In this document: piece after piece, positions 9,113 to 18,003 of the stretch
Layout: every line of letters starts with the position of its first letter
Numbering within the stretch: position 1 is the stretch's first letter
Assembly: GCF_006443685.1 (NCBI RefSeq)
Contig: NZ_VFYP01000005.1
Location: 1-64,000, forward strand
DNA from: Rhizobium glycinendophyticum
GTDB taxonomy: Bacteria; Pseudomonadota; Alphaproteobacteria; Rhizobiales; Rhizobiaceae
Length of the DNA: 64,000 nt
Direction: 5' to 3'
Notes under the pieces: model-generated
Database searches by the model: none
Told to the model about the DNA's origin: nothing
Seen by the model: only the letters and a program-made list of their open reading frames with translations
Translations under genes and position numbers: made by a program

Positions 9113-9706
9113 ATGCGTGCGACCATAACGATGATACCGTCCATCCACCCTTTAACCGGCGCCGCTGTTTGGCTGCTTGGACCAGAGGCGACAGAGCCTG
9201 CGGTTAATCGGAATCGCCGCGTTGCGCGGAATGCCGACTGCGGACTCTGCAACTGGCAGCTAGCCAAAGTTTTGCGCTTCATCGAGGAAAATCTTGAGGC
9301 CCGGATCCAGGTCGACGATCTCTGCGGTCTGGTGCGCCTTGGTGCTAGCAGGTTTTCGATATGTTTCCGAATTTCGACCGGCCAGTCACCATACCAATAC
9401 ATCCTCTCGCGTCGCATCGATCGCGCAAAGCGAATGCTGGCCACCACTGAGGCGCCGCTCTGCCAGATCGCTCTCGCCTCCGGGCTGTGCGACCAGTCAC
9501 ATCTGTCCAACATGTTCAAACGCATGGTGGGCGTTACTCCGCTCGTTTGGCGCAGACGACAATGGCATGGCGAAATTAGGATGACTCCGCCGGGGTATCG
9601 CGACCGCATCGAAAGCGGCCCGCGCCGTCGAGCACCGGATCACCTGAGCCTCGAACTGCAGTTGCGGGAAGGTTACCCGCCATCCGCCACGCGGCAAGAC
9701 GCCTGA
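9113..9706 (+). CDS. AraC-family transcriptional regulator (short)
   Basis: A 197-residue protein whose C-terminal two thirds is an AraC double helix-turn-helix: VLRFIEENLEARIQVDDLCGLVRLGASRFSICFR for the first HTH, then PYQYILSRRIDRAKRMLATTEAPLCQIALASGLCDQSHLSNMFKRMVGVTPLVWRR for the second. There is almost no ligand domain, only about 55 residues before the DNA-binding part, so it resembles stand-alone activators. The ATG at 9113 follows GAGGAGACAGCG. It is divergent from the degenerate SDR and upstream of the glutathione transferase gene. Confidence 0.8.
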   Translation: MRATITMIPSIHPLTGAAVWLLGPEATEPAVNRNRRVARNADCGLCNWQLAKVLRFIEENLEARIQVDDLCGLVRLGASRFSICFRISTGQSPYQYILSRRIDRAKRMLATTEAPLCQIALASGLCDQSHLSNMFKRMVGVTPLVWRRRQWHGEIRMTPPGYRDRIESGPRRRAPDHLSLELQLREGYPPSATRQDA

Positions 9707-9824
9707 CTGTTGCATTTTCCGGAACAATGAACTGTGAACGCTGCTCGTTCTCACGAATGGCAGCTTCCGCCATCTTCAATCGCGGAACGGGGCTCATCCC
9801 GGTCGCCATTCAAAGGAGCGCATC

Positions 9825-10439
9825 ATGAAACTCTATTATCATCCCTTGTCGGGGCATGCACACAGGGCACGCCTGTTTCTGTCCCTTCTTGATCTGCCGC
9901 ATGACCTGATCGAGGTGGATCTGGCCTCCGGTGCGCACAAGAAGCCGGAATTCCTCCGCCTCAACCCATTCGGCCAGGTGCCGGTTCTCGATGACGACGG
10001 GGTGATCGTCACGGATTCCAATGCCATTCTCGTCTATCTCGCCAAGAAGGCAGGTCGGACGGAGTGGCTACCGGAAGATGCCGTCGTGGCGGCCGCCATC
10101 CAGCGCTGGCTTTCGGTTGCCGCTGGCGAAATCGCCTATGGTCCGGCCGCCGCCCGGCTGATCACCGTCTTCGGCGCCAAGTTCAATCCGGAAGAAGTCA
10201 TCGGCCGCGCCCATACGCTGCTCGGTCGGCTTGAGAGCCACCTCAGCCAGCATGACTGGCTCGTCGGCAACGGTCCGACGATCGCTGACGTCGCCATCTA
10301 CAGCTACGTCGCCCGTGCACCTGAAGGCAATGTCGATCTTGCGGCATATCCGGCCGTCAACCGGTTCCTCCGCAGGATCGAGGCGCTGCCCGGCTTCGTG
10401 CCCTTCGTCGAGACGCGCGCCGGTCTTTCGGCCGCGTAA
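9825..10439 (+). CDS. Glutathione S-transferase
   Basis: A 204-residue cytosolic GST. It has a thioredoxin-like N-terminal domain ([19 protein letters not shown], cis-Pro in GQVPVL, glutathione-binding [10 protein letters not shown]) and a helical C-terminal domain with the N-cap motif region [12 protein letters not shown]. Such enzymes conjugate or reduce electrophiles with glutathione. AAAGGAGCGCATC precedes the ATG. It is the first gene of an apparent operon with the flavin/iron-sulphur fusion, the AhpD-like protein, the DUF1348 protein and a small unknown gene (gaps 58, 135, 67 and 19 bases), which suggests shared handling of a reactive compound. Confidence 0.88.
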   Translation: MKLYYHPLSGHAHRARLFLSLLDLPHDLIEVDLASGAHKKPEFLRLNPFGQVPVLDDDGVIVTDSNAILVYLAKKAGRTEWLPEDAVVAAAIQRWLSVAAGEIAYGPAAARLITVFGAKFNPEEVIGRAHTLLGRLESHLSQHDWLVGNGPTIADVAIYSYVARAPEGNVDLAAYPAVNRFLRRIEALPGFVPFVETRAGLSAA

Positions 10440-10497
10440 AGGCTCGCTACGGGAGCACCTTACGGGCTCCCGGCCACCGGATGCATGGGAGACGGAT

Positions 10498-12564
10498 ATG
10501 GGCGAGACCCTCGAAAAACTTGAGACGTGGCATAAGGGCGAACTGCGCCTGCAGCAACATGTGGGTGCGGCGGAGCGGATGGCGTCGGTCGGTCAGCGGG
10601 TGGTGCGCGATTTCATGCCGGACCAGCATCGGGAGTTCTATGCGCAATTGCCGTTTATCGTGGTCGGCAGCGTCGATGACCGGGACGACGCCTGGGCAAC
10701 GTTGCTGGAAGGGCGGCCGGGCTTCATGCATTCGCCCTCTTCGACCATCCTCGACATCGGGGCGACCCCGGCCCGGCAGGACCCCGCCGCAGAAGGCATC
10801 GCCACTGGCAAGGCCGTCGGGCTTCTCGGCATCGAGATGCATACCCGTCGGCGCAACCGCATGAACGGCATGGTCTCGCACACCGATGGCAAGGTTCGCC
10901 TCGAGGTCGACCAGAGTTTCGGCAATTGCCCCCGGTACATCCAGCTGCGCGATTTCCACTTTTCCGACACGCTAGAACAGGCGTCAGCGGTTCCGGCAGA
11001 GACCTTGACGGACCTTGATGCGGATGCACATGCCCTGATCGCCCGGGCCGACGCCTTCTTCGTTGCGACCTATGCCGATCGCGGGACCCGCCGACAGGTC
11101 GATGTCTCGCATCGCGGCGGCAAGGCGGGCTTCGTCCGCATCGGGCAGGACGGCGTTCTGACAATACCGGACTTCGACGGCAATCTGTTCTTTTCGACGC
11201 TCGGCAACATTCTGCTCAACGGCAAGGCGGGGCTCGTGTTCATCGACTTCGCCACGGGCGATCTTCTGCAGATGACGGGCGACGCAGAAGTGATCCTAGA
11301 CTCGCCAGAGATTGCGGCCTTCCAGGGCGCCGAACGGCTATGGACCTTCACCCCGCGCCGCATCGTGCGGCGGCGCAACGCGCTTGCCCTGCGTTGGGCC
11401 TTTTCGGCGGATGGCTGGTCACCGAGTTCGCTGATGACCGGCGATTGGGATCAGGCGGCAGAACGCCTCAAAGCTGCATCGCGTTCGAACGACTGGCAAA
11501 ACCTCACGATCACCCGGATCGTCGATGAAAGTGCGGCGATCCGCTCCTTTTACCTGAAGCCTGCCGATGGCACCGGCCTCGTGCCGCATCTGGCGGGCCA
11601 GCACCTGCCCATCCGCCTGCATCTTCCCGGGATGGAGAAGCCGATCCTCAGGACCTACACACTGTCGGCCGCCCCCTCCGATGGCCTCTACCGGATCAGT
11701 GTCCGGCGCGACGGACTGGCTTCGACGCATCTGCATGATGCGATGCGGGTCGGCGATATCGTCGAAGCGCGCGCGCCTGCCGGCGCCTTCACGCTTGATG
11801 CCCATGCCACCCGCCCGGCCGTGCTTTTGGGCGGCGGCGTCGGCATTACTCCGCTGCTCGCGATGCTGCGGCATGTCGTCTACGAAGGGTTGCGCCGGCA
11901 GCGCATGCGCCCGGTCATTCTCTTCCAGGCAGCACGATCAAAACAAGAGCGTGCGTTTGACGGAGAGATCAGCGAACTCGTGGCGGCCGGGCGCGGGGTA
12001 ATCCGGCTCGTGCGCGTGCTGAGCGACACGCGCGATGCCGAAGAAGGTCACGATTACGATGCGGCTGGTCGCATCGACATGGCGCTTCTCACGCACCACC
12101 TGCCATTCGACGATTACGACTTCTATCTCTGCGGACCGGCACCCTTCACGCAATCGCTTTATGACGGGCTGCGCAGCTATGCGGTCGCCGATCATCGCAT
12201 TCATGCCGAGGCGTTTGGTCCCTCCTCGCTTGAACGGCGACCCGATCCGGGCGCGTCGCCTCCGGCGCGACCTGCCGCGTCGACACGACCGGTCCCTGTG
12301 CTGTTTACCACATCGCTGAAGGAAGCCCGCTGGACACCCGGGTCCGGAAGCCTGCTGGAGCTTGCCGAAGCCAGGGGCCTCGACCCTGCCTTCAGCTGTC
12401 GCGCCGGCTCCTGCGGCACCTGCCGTACCAAATTGCTGGCCGGCATCGTGACCTATCCGACCGAGCCCTCGGCCAGCATCGGCGAGGACGAAGTGTTGCT
12501 GTGCTGTTCCGTACCGGCCGCACGCGAAGACGGAGCTGAGAACCGCATCGAGCTTGCGCTCTGA
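10498..12564 (+). CDS. Fused PNPOx-like / ferredoxin reductase / 2Fe-2S ferredoxin protein
   Basis: A 688-residue multi-domain flavoprotein. Residues 1-320 resemble the pyridoxamine-phosphate-oxidase split-barrel (FMN-binding) family, with a substrate-pocket-like segment GMVSHTDGKVRLEVDQSFGNCP. Residues about 330-580 are an FNR-type FAD/NAD(P)H reductase: RTYTLSAAPS for FAD, GGGVGITPLLAML for the nucleotide, and YLCGPAPF. Residues about 600-688 are a plant-type ferredoxin with CRAGSCGTC (C-x4-C-x2-C) plus a later LCCS cysteine. The predicted electron path is NAD(P)H to FAD to 2Fe-2S, perhaps to FMN in the barrel. The start at 10498 follows GGGAGACGGAT; the open frame runs further upstream into the GST gene but without family sequence. 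The substrate is unknown. Confidence 0.85.
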   Translation: MGETLEKLETWHKGELRLQQHVGAAERMASVGQRVVRDFMPDQHREFYAQLPFIVVGSVDDRDDAWATLLEGRPGFMHSPSSTILDIGATPARQDPAAEGIATGKAVGLLGIEMHTRRRNRMNGMVSHTDGKVRLEVDQSFGNCPRYIQLRDFHFSDTLEQASAVPAETLTDLDADAHALIARADAFFVATYADRGTRRQVDVSHRGGKAGFVRIGQDGVLTIPDFDGNLFFSTLGNILLNGKAGLVFIDFATGDLLQMTGDAEVILDSPEIAAFQGAERLWTFTPRRIVRRRNALALRWAFSADGWSPSSLMTGDWDQAAERLKAASRSNDWQNLTITRIVDESAAIRSFYLKPADGTGLVPHLAGQHLPIRLHLPGMEKPILRTYTLSAAPSDGLYRISVRRDGLASTHLHDAMRVGDIVEARAPAGAFTLDAHATRPAVLLGGGVGITPLLAMLRHVVYEGLRRQRMRPVILFQAARSKQERAFDGEISELVAAGRGVIRLVRVLSDTRDAEEGHDYDAAGRIDMALLTHHLPFDDYDFYLCGPAPFTQSLYDGLRSYAVADHRIHAEAFGPSSLERRPDPGASPPARPAASTRPVPVLFTTSLKEARWTPGSGSLLELAEARGLDPAFSCRAGSCGTCRTKLLAGIVTYPTEPSASIGEDEVLLCCSVPAAREDGAENRIELAL

Positions 12565-12699
12565 CGGCGACCTCCCGTCGATTGATGCAAGCTCGGCAAC
12601 AATCACTTCCACCGTTTGGCCGTTCACGGCCGAGCGCGAGCGGATCATCTTGAGGGCGTGGAGGAAATGGTTCCTGCCGCCAAACGCAAGGAGAAAGAC

Positions 12700-13248
12700 A
12701 TGTCACGCATTGCAACGCCTGCCCGCATCGAAGACGCACCGGAAGCGTCGCGTCCCGTACTGGAAGCCATCCAGAAGCAGATAGGCTCGGTTCCCAACAT
12801 CTTCCGTCTCGTGTCGAATAGCCCGGCGGCGCTTAACGGCCTGACCGGATTGCAGGCGGCACTCGGCAAAGGCACGCTGGCCCCCGCCACCCGCGAACGC
12901 ATTGCGCTCGCTATGGCCGAGGTGAACGGCTGCGATTACTGCCTGTCGGCGCATACCTATACCGGCTCCAAGTTAGCCAAGCTGGACGACCACGAAATCC
13001 TCGCCAATCGCCAGGGCACGTCCCTCGACGCAAAGGCCGCAGCCGCCGTGGAATTCTCCCGCGCGCTGACGCTGTCGCGCGGTGCCGTGACCGTTGCCGC
13101 GATCGAAAAGGTGCGGGCGGCAGGTTACGGCGATGCCGAAATCCTCGAGATCATCGCCCATGTCGCGCTGAATACCTTCACCAATTACGTCAACGAGGCG
13201 CTGGGCACCGAGATCGATTTCCCCCGGATCTCTCCCCTTGCAGCCTGA
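12700..13248 (+). CDS. Carboxymuconolactone decarboxylase / AhpD-like family protein
   Basis: A 182-residue all-helical protein with the AhpD signature E-x-n-C-x2-C-x3-H seen as [16 protein letters not shown]. The two cysteines and histidine form the peroxidase or thiol-relay centre in characterised AhpD. The N-terminal segment [25 protein letters not shown] is typical of the peroxidase-related subgroup. AAGGAGAAAGAC precedes the ATG at 12700; the open frame extends upstream without homology. Together with the neighbouring GST and flavoprotein this points to peroxide or electrophile detoxification. Confidence 0.87.
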   Translation: MSRIATPARIEDAPEASRPVLEAIQKQIGSVPNIFRLVSNSPAALNGLTGLQAALGKGTLAPATRERIALAMAEVNGCDYCLSAHTYTGSKLAKLDDHEILANRQGTSLDAKAAAAVEFSRALTLSRGAVTVAAIEKVRAAGYGDAEILEIIAHVALNTFTNYVNEALGTEIDFPRISPLAA

Positions 13249-13315
13249 CGGCGAAGGACGGTTTCCGTTTCCGGATCCGTCCGACCTGCCTCCCCTCCCC
13301 ATAAGGATCAATTCC

Positions 13316-13780
13316 ATGTCCCGTCCGCCATTGCCCCCCTTCACTGAACAGTCCGCCATCGAAAAGGTGCGCCTGGCCGAAGATGGCTGGAACAGCCGCG
13401 AAGCGGCTAAGGTTGCGCTCGCCTATACGCTCGACACTCGCTGGCGCAACCGCGCCGAATTCCTGACCGGCCGCGCCGAAGCAGAGGCCTTTTTGACACG
13501 CAAGTGGAACAGGGAACTGGACTACCGCCTGATCAAGGAACTCTGGGCGTTCCAGGACAACCGCATTGCCGTGCGCTATGCCTATGAATACCGTGACGAC
13601 AGCGGCCACTGGTTTCGTGCCTATGGCAACGAGAACTGGGAGTTTGCCGAGGATGGCCTGATGCGCGCGCGCCATGCCAGCATCAACGAGCAGCCGATTG
13701 CGGAAGCGGATCGCAAATTCCTCTGGCCGCTTGGCCGGCGTCCGGACGATCACCCGGGCCTCAGCCATTTCGGTTTTTGA
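13316..13780 (+). CDS. DUF1348 (NTF2/SnoaL-like) family protein
   Basis: A 154-residue protein of the DUF1348 group of the NTF2-like cone fold: [42 protein letters not shown], a [11 protein letters not shown] strand, [25 protein letters not shown], and the C-terminal [15 protein letters not shown] signature. No biochemical role is established for the family. AAGGATC precedes the ATG at 13316. It is the fourth gene of the GST operon and is followed 19 bases later by a small unknown gene. Confidence 0.87.
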   Translation: MSRPPLPPFTEQSAIEKVRLAEDGWNSREAAKVALAYTLDTRWRNRAEFLTGRAEAEAFLTRKWNRELDYRLIKELWAFQDNRIAVRYAYEYRDDSGHWFRAYGNENWEFAEDGLMRARHASINEQPIAEADRKFLWPLGRRPDDHPGLSHFGF

Positions 13781-13799
13781 AATAAGGAAGGCTCCCGCC

Positions 13800-14102
13800 A
13801 TGGGTCATATCAGGCTTGACGCACGAACACGCCTTTCCATCGACATCGCGCTCGCCGCCGCTGGTGGCGATGACGAGCGTCTGCGCCTCGCTGAAAAGTC
13901 TGCCCGCTCCCTTGGCTTAACGGGAGCGGACCTCGACGCCCTGCGGCAGGGGTCGAGCTTCGATTTTCAGCTGTCGCGGGCAATCGCCCTTGCGCTTTCG
14001 CCGAATTCGGAAAACCGGGACCGCGCCCGGCGCGCCGGTCTCGATGACCGGGTCTGTCAGGCCATCGAAGCCTTTGCGGCGAGCAAGGCTGGGCTGGCCT
14101 GA
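13800..14102 (+). CDS. Small protein, possibly AhpD-like without cysteines
   Basis: A 100-residue, alanine- and leucine-rich, mostly helical protein. The segment RTRLSIDIALAAAGGDDERLRLAEKSARSLGLTGADLDALRQG resembles the first helices of carboxymuconolactone-decarboxylase/AhpD proteins. The only cysteine is in RVCQAIEAF, so a C-x2-C redox centre is absent. The assignment is weak. An AAGGAAGG site precedes the ATG at 13800, and codon use matches the operon. It is the last gene of the GST operon. A LysR gene follows on the same strand. Confidence 0.55.
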   Translation: MGHIRLDARTRLSIDIALAAAGGDDERLRLAEKSARSLGLTGADLDALRQGSSFDFQLSRAIALALSPNSENRDRARRAGLDDRVCQAIEAFAASKAGLA

Positions 14103-14201
14103 GACTGCCCACCCTCGACATGCTTCCGGTGGCGCCGGTTTCCGACTGGCGCCACCACGCGATCAATGCAAATGTTGCCACAAGGGCACGGGGGGAAAGA
14201 C

Positions 14202-15092
14202 ATGGATCGATGGCAGGCGATGCGGATCTTCGTCAAGGTGGCGGAGACCGAGAGTTTTGCCGAGACCGCACGGCACATGAACATGAGCGCGCCGGCTGTC
14301 ACCCGAACCGTCGCAGCACTTGAGGATCTGATCGGTGCGCGCCTCTTCGTCCGCACCACCCGTTCGGTGAAGATGACCGAGGCCGGCAACCGCTATCTGG
14401 GCGACTGCCGGCGCATTCTCGCCGACATTGCCGAGGCTGAGGCAACCGCCGGCGGCACTTATGCGACACCGACTGGAACGCTCAATATTACGGCACCTGC
14501 ATTGTTCGGGCAGATGCATGTGCTGCCGATCGTCATTGACTATCTCAACGCCTACCCGCGCGTGCGGGCTAGAACGCTCTTTGTCGACCGTCCCATCAAC
14601 ATGATCGAAGAAGGCGCGGATGTGGCCCTGCGCATCGGCCATCTGCCTGATTCCGGTTTCACCGCCATCAAGGTGGGGGCGATCCGGCATGTGGTCTGCG
14701 GCGCGCCCCGCTATTTCGAAGAGCACGGCGTTCCGACAACCCCCGCCGATCTGCGGGATCATCGAGTAGCGGCGCCAACCAGCGCCTGGGCCTCGCCGGA
14801 ATGGCGTTTTGCGGGAGATCAGAAGGTGACGATCACGCCGAGCCTCCAGTGCAACACCAACGAGGCCGCGATCACTGCGGCCCGTCAGGGCTTTGGCCTC
14901 ACCCGCGTCCTGCATTACCAGATCGGCCCGGCATTGGTTGCCGGCGAGTTGCAGATCGTGCTCGGCGACTATGAAGAGCCGCCGCTCCCCATCCACCTTC
15001 TCTATCCCGAAGGCCGGAGCGCGCCCGCCAAGGTTCGCGCCTTCATCGACATGGCTGTGCCGATCTTGAGAGACAATAGGCTCCTGAACTGA
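14202..15092 (+). CDS. LysR-family transcriptional regulator
   Basis: A 296-residue LTTR of the CrgA/AaeR-like subgroup. The N-terminal winged HTH reads MRIFVKVAETESFAETARHMNMSAPAVTRTVAALEDLIGARLFVRTTRSVKMTEAG, followed by a periplasmic-binding-protein-like effector domain. The start at 14202 follows GGGGGAAAGAC. It lies 99 bases after and on the same strand as the GST/flavoprotein operon, so it could regulate that operon or the quinone-reductase genes beyond. Confidence 0.88.
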   Translation: MDRWQAMRIFVKVAETESFAETARHMNMSAPAVTRTVAALEDLIGARLFVRTTRSVKMTEAGNRYLGDCRRILADIAEAEATAGGTYATPTGTLNITAPALFGQMHVLPIVIDYLNAYPRVRARTLFVDRPINMIEEGADVALRIGHLPDSGFTAIKVGAIRHVVCGAPRYFEEHGVPTTPADLRDHRVAAPTSAWASPEWRFAGDQKVTITPSLQCNTNEAAITAARQGFGLTRVLHYQIGPALVAGELQIVLGDYEEPPLPIHLLYPEGRSAPAKVRAFIDMAVPILRDNRLLN

Positions 15093-15122
15093 GGCTTGAT
15101 CCGCAATCGGTGTCTTTCGCCC

Positions 15123-15995
15123 TCAGACGGGCGCGAGCGCGATCCGCTCCAGGATGAGATCGAGCAGCGCGCGTAGGCGCGGCAGGCGCTTCAAGTCTCG
15201 ATGATAGCCGATCCAGGTCTCGCGCGACGGCGGCTGAGTGCCAAGATCCACCAACCGAAGTCCGGGCGTAGCGTTCGCAAGCGGCCGTGGTAGCACGGCA
15301 AAGCCTGCACCGAGTGCACAGAGCCGTGCCTGCACCTCGCGGTTGTTGCTGCGGCAGACGACGTTTGCTCGCGGAAGCGCCTGCGTCACCCAGCTTACAT
15401 CCGGCATACCGCCGAAGGCCGTGTCCATCAGTATCAGCGGGCAGCCCTCGCCGTCGCCGAGGGTCGGTGTGGGATAGCTTTGCGCTGCATAGAGCCCGTA
15501 GGGAATGGTCACGAGCTTGCGGGCAATCACCTCCGGCTCATCGAAAGGCGTGATCCGCATGACGAGATCTGCCTCCCGCCGAGATAGGCTGTAGAGGCGC
15601 GGATCGGTCAGCAATTCCACCGTGACGTTAGGATGCAGCCGGCTGAACTCCGCCAGAACCGGGCTAAGCACGGTCGTTCCGAACCAGTCGGAACAGGATA
15701 GGCGCAAGAGGCCATCAAGACCTTTCACGCTGCCTGCCAACTCACGCTGCATGGCATGGGCTTCCTCTTCCATGCGCAGGGCATGCTGGAAGAGCGACTG
15801 GCCCTCGTCAGTCAGCACGAAGCCGTCGCTCGTCCGCTGGAAGAGGCTCGCGCCCGCCGCCTGTTCCAGCGCACGCAGGCGGCGACCCATGGTCGGCTGC
15901 GTCTGCTTCAGCCGCCGAGCGGCAGCGCCCAGTGTGCCTTCCCGGGCAATCGCGAGAAAGATTGGAAGGTCGCTCCATTCGAAATCGCGCACCAT
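15123..15995 (-). CDS. LysR-family transcriptional regulator
   Basis: A 290-residue LTTR. Its HTH reads LPIFLAIAREGTLGAAARRLKQTQPTMGRRLRALEQAAGASLFQR, then an effector domain with ADLVMRITPFDEPEVIARKL. Possible starts are 15995 (MVRDFEW) and 16004 (MGCMVRDFEW). A GGGGTGT stretch sits just before 15995. It is transcribed divergently from the quinone oxidoreductase gene at 16092 across two overlapping palindromes, the usual layout for an LTTR controlling its neighbour. Confidence 0.87.
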   Translation of the reverse strand: MVRDFEWSDLPIFLAIAREGTLGAAARRLKQTQPTMGRRLRALEQAAGASLFQRTSDGFVLTDEGQSLFQHALRMEEEAHAMQRELAGSVKGLDGLLRLSCSDWFGTTVLSPVLAEFSRLHPNVTVELLTDPRLYSLSRREADLVMRITPFDEPEVIARKLVTIPYGLYAAQSYPTPTLGDGEGCPLILMDTAFGGMPDVSWVTQALPRANVVCRSNNREVQARLCALGAGFAVLPRPLANATPGLRLVDLGTQPPSRETWIGYHRDLKRLPRLRALLDLILERIALAPV

Positions 15996-16003
15996 ACACC
16001 CCA

Positions 16004-16029
16004 TGCAAATTTGCACGCGCTTCGTGCAA
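16004..16029. promoter_or_regulatory. Overlapping palindromes in the LysR/oxidoreductase divergent promoter
   Basis: A perfect 12-base palindrome TGCAAATTTGCA (16004-16015) overlaps a second perfect inverted repeat, TTGCACG-CGCTT-CGTGCAA (16011-16029). Both lie just upstream of the LysR start and about 65 bases from the divergent oxidoreductase. The second has the T-N11-A layout of LTTR boxes. A LysR operator controlling both genes is inferred. Confidence 0.6.
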
Positions 16030-16091
16030 TACTTATCGTCGTCATACAGCTTTGTTGGCCGCATAGTCCAGTGATCAACAAGGAGAGTGTC

Positions 16092-17102
16092 ATGACCCGC
16101 AGCACACACACCATGAAAGCCGCCCTCGTCGAGACCAATGATGGCGCATTCCGCCTGGCCGAAATCGCCCGTCCCGTGCCGAACCTCGGCGAGGTGCTCG
16201 TTCGCATCCACGCGAGCGGCGTCAATCCGCTCGATGCCAAGATCCGTGCCGGTGCCGCAGCCCATGCCCGCCATCCGCTGCCGGCCGTTCTGGGCATCGA
16301 CCTTGCCGGCGTGGTCGAGGCGGTGGCGCCGGACGTTACGGCGTTCCGTGTCGGCGATGCCGTCTACGGCATGACAGGTGGAGTCGGCGGTATTCAGGGA
16401 ACGCTGGCGGAATATGCATCAGTCGATGCAAGGCTTCTCGCATTAAAACCTGCAAACCTCACGATGCGCGAGGCAGCCGCGCTGCCGCTTGTCACCATCA
16501 CGGCGTGGGAGGGGCTTGTCGATCGCGCCCGCATTCAGTCCGGCCAGACCTTGCTCGTGCAGGGCGGCGGCGGCGGTGTCGGCCATGTCGCGGTGCAGAT
16601 TGGGGTCGCTCTCGGCGCAAAAGTGTTTGCCACCGACGGCGCTCCTAAGGCGGATTTCATCCGCTCCATGGGGGCGACGCCCATCGATTATACGACGGAA
16701 AAGCTTGAGGATTATGTCGCACGCCACACCGGGGGCGAAGGTTTCGACCTTGTCTACGATACCGGCGGTGGCGCCGTTCTTGACGCTTCCTTTCAGGCGG
16801 TCAAGCGTTTCGGCCATGTCGTCAGCTGCCTTGGCTGGGGCACGCATGCCCTTGCGCCCCTGTCCTTCAAGGCCGGCACTTATTCCGGCGTCTTCACCCT
16901 GGCCCCGCTACTGAACGGGATCGGTCGCGAACATTACGGTGATATCCTGCGGGAGGCCGCTGTGATGGTGGAGGCGGGTAAGCTCATTCCGCGGCTCGAT
17001 CCGAGAACCTTCGCGATCAACGCGGTGACGGAGGCCCATGCAGCCCTCGCCGATCGCAGCGCCACCGGCAAGATCGTCGTCTCCATCGCCGATGCCGCCT
17101 GA
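16092..17102 (+). CDS. Zinc-independent quinone oxidoreductase-like MDR protein
   Basis: A 336-residue medium-chain reductase of the quinone-oxidoreductase branch. It has a GroES-like N-terminal domain (HASGVNPLDAKIRAG), AAALPLVTITAWEGL, and a Rossmann NADPH site VQGGGGGVGHVAVQIGVALGAKVFAT. The catalytic-zinc ligands of alcohol dehydrogenases are absent. Such proteins reduce quinones or activated double bonds with NADPH. The start at 16092 follows AAGGAGAGTGTC. It is the first of four plus-strand genes (MDR, SDR, NTF2-like, MDR) with gaps of 27, 49 and 88 bases, divergent from a LysR gene that probably controls them. Confidence 0.88.
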   Translation: MTRSTHTMKAALVETNDGAFRLAEIARPVPNLGEVLVRIHASGVNPLDAKIRAGAAAHARHPLPAVLGIDLAGVVEAVAPDVTAFRVGDAVYGMTGGVGGIQGTLAEYASVDARLLALKPANLTMREAAALPLVTITAWEGLVDRARIQSGQTLLVQGGGGGVGHVAVQIGVALGAKVFATDGAPKADFIRSMGATPIDYTTEKLEDYVARHTGGEGFDLVYDTGGGAVLDASFQAVKRFGHVVSCLGWGTHALAPLSFKAGTYSGVFTLAPLLNGIGREHYGDILREAAVMVEAGKLIPRLDPRTFAINAVTEAHAALADRSATGKIVVSIADAA

Positions 17103-17129
17103 GCCGGCAGAAAGGACAGGAGGACGGCC

Positions 17130-17954
17130 ATGAAGACCTGGTTCATCACCGGCGCATCGCGCGGCTTCGGCGCACGGATCGCCGAAAAAGCACTGGCACG
17201 AGGCGACGCTGTTGTCGCCACCGCCCGCAATCCCCAATCGATTGTCGATCGGTTGGGGCGGAGTGACAAGTTGCTCGCGGTTGCACTGGACGTGAACGAC
17301 GCGCAGCAGGCCGAGGCGGCCGCGGCGCAAGCCACTGCCCGCTTCGGCCGCATCGACATTCTTGTCAACAATGCCGGCTATGGCCTGGTCTCCGCCGTGG
17401 AAGAGGCAAGCGCAGAAGAGGTAGAGGCGTTGTTTCGCACCAATGTGTTCGGCCTGCTGGCCGTCACCCGCGCGATCCTTCCCGGGATGCGCAGGCTCCG
17501 TTCCGGCCGGATCCTCAACTTTTCATCGATCGGCGGCTACCGTGCCGGCGCCGGCTTCGGCGTCTATTCGGCGACAAAATTCGCCGTCGAGGCACTGTCG
17601 GAATCGTTGCGGATCGAACTCGCACCGCTCGGCATCGACGTTACCGCCATAGAGCCCGGCTATTTCCGCACGGATTTCCTCGACGCCACGTCGCTGCGCA
17701 CCGGGCAAAACGAAATCCCCGACTACGCCACAACGGCAGGTGCCGTTCGCGACAGGACGGTGGCCATGAACCAGCGCCAGCCCGGTGATCCGGACCGGCT
17801 GGCCCAGGTCGTGTTGGATCTTGCCGATGCGCCGGAAACCCCGGTCCGCCTGCCGCTTGGAAGCGACACCATCGCGGCGATCGAAGCCAAGCACCGGTCA
17901 GATGCGGCGATCATCGAGGCCTGGCGCAACATCTCGGTTTCGACCGATTTTTAA
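17130..17954 (+). CDS. Short-chain dehydrogenase/reductase
   Basis: A 274-residue classical SDR: TGASRGFG (11-18 region of the cofactor loop), NNAGYG, catalytic Ser in NFSSIGGY, and YSATK for the Tyr/Lys pair, then IEPGYFRTDF. The long C-terminal tail with PLGSDTIAAIEAKH is typical of the group acting on hydroxysteroid-like or retinol-like substrates, but the real substrate is unknown. It follows the quinone-oxidoreductase-like gene by 27 bases with GGACAGGAGG as ribosome site, so it is part of the same operon. Confidence 0.9.
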   Translation: MKTWFITGASRGFGARIAEKALARGDAVVATARNPQSIVDRLGRSDKLLAVALDVNDAQQAEAAAAQATARFGRIDILVNNAGYGLVSAVEEASAEEVEALFRTNVFGLLAVTRAILPGMRRLRSGRILNFSSIGGYRAGAGFGVYSATKFAVEALSESLRIELAPLGIDVTAIEPGYFRTDFLDATSLRTGQNEIPDYATTAGAVRDRTVAMNQRQPGDPDRLAQVVLDLADAPETPVRLPLGSDTIAAIEAKHRSDAAIIEAWRNISVSTDF

Positions 17955-18003
17955 GCGGCCTGAAGCTTGCCGGATGACCTTCAACCCAATGGAGTGAACA
18001 CAC

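Noticed and set aside
9724..9750. GGAAC followed by CGTT between the AraC and GST genes
   Set aside because: The spacing is about 20 bases, too long for EcfG.
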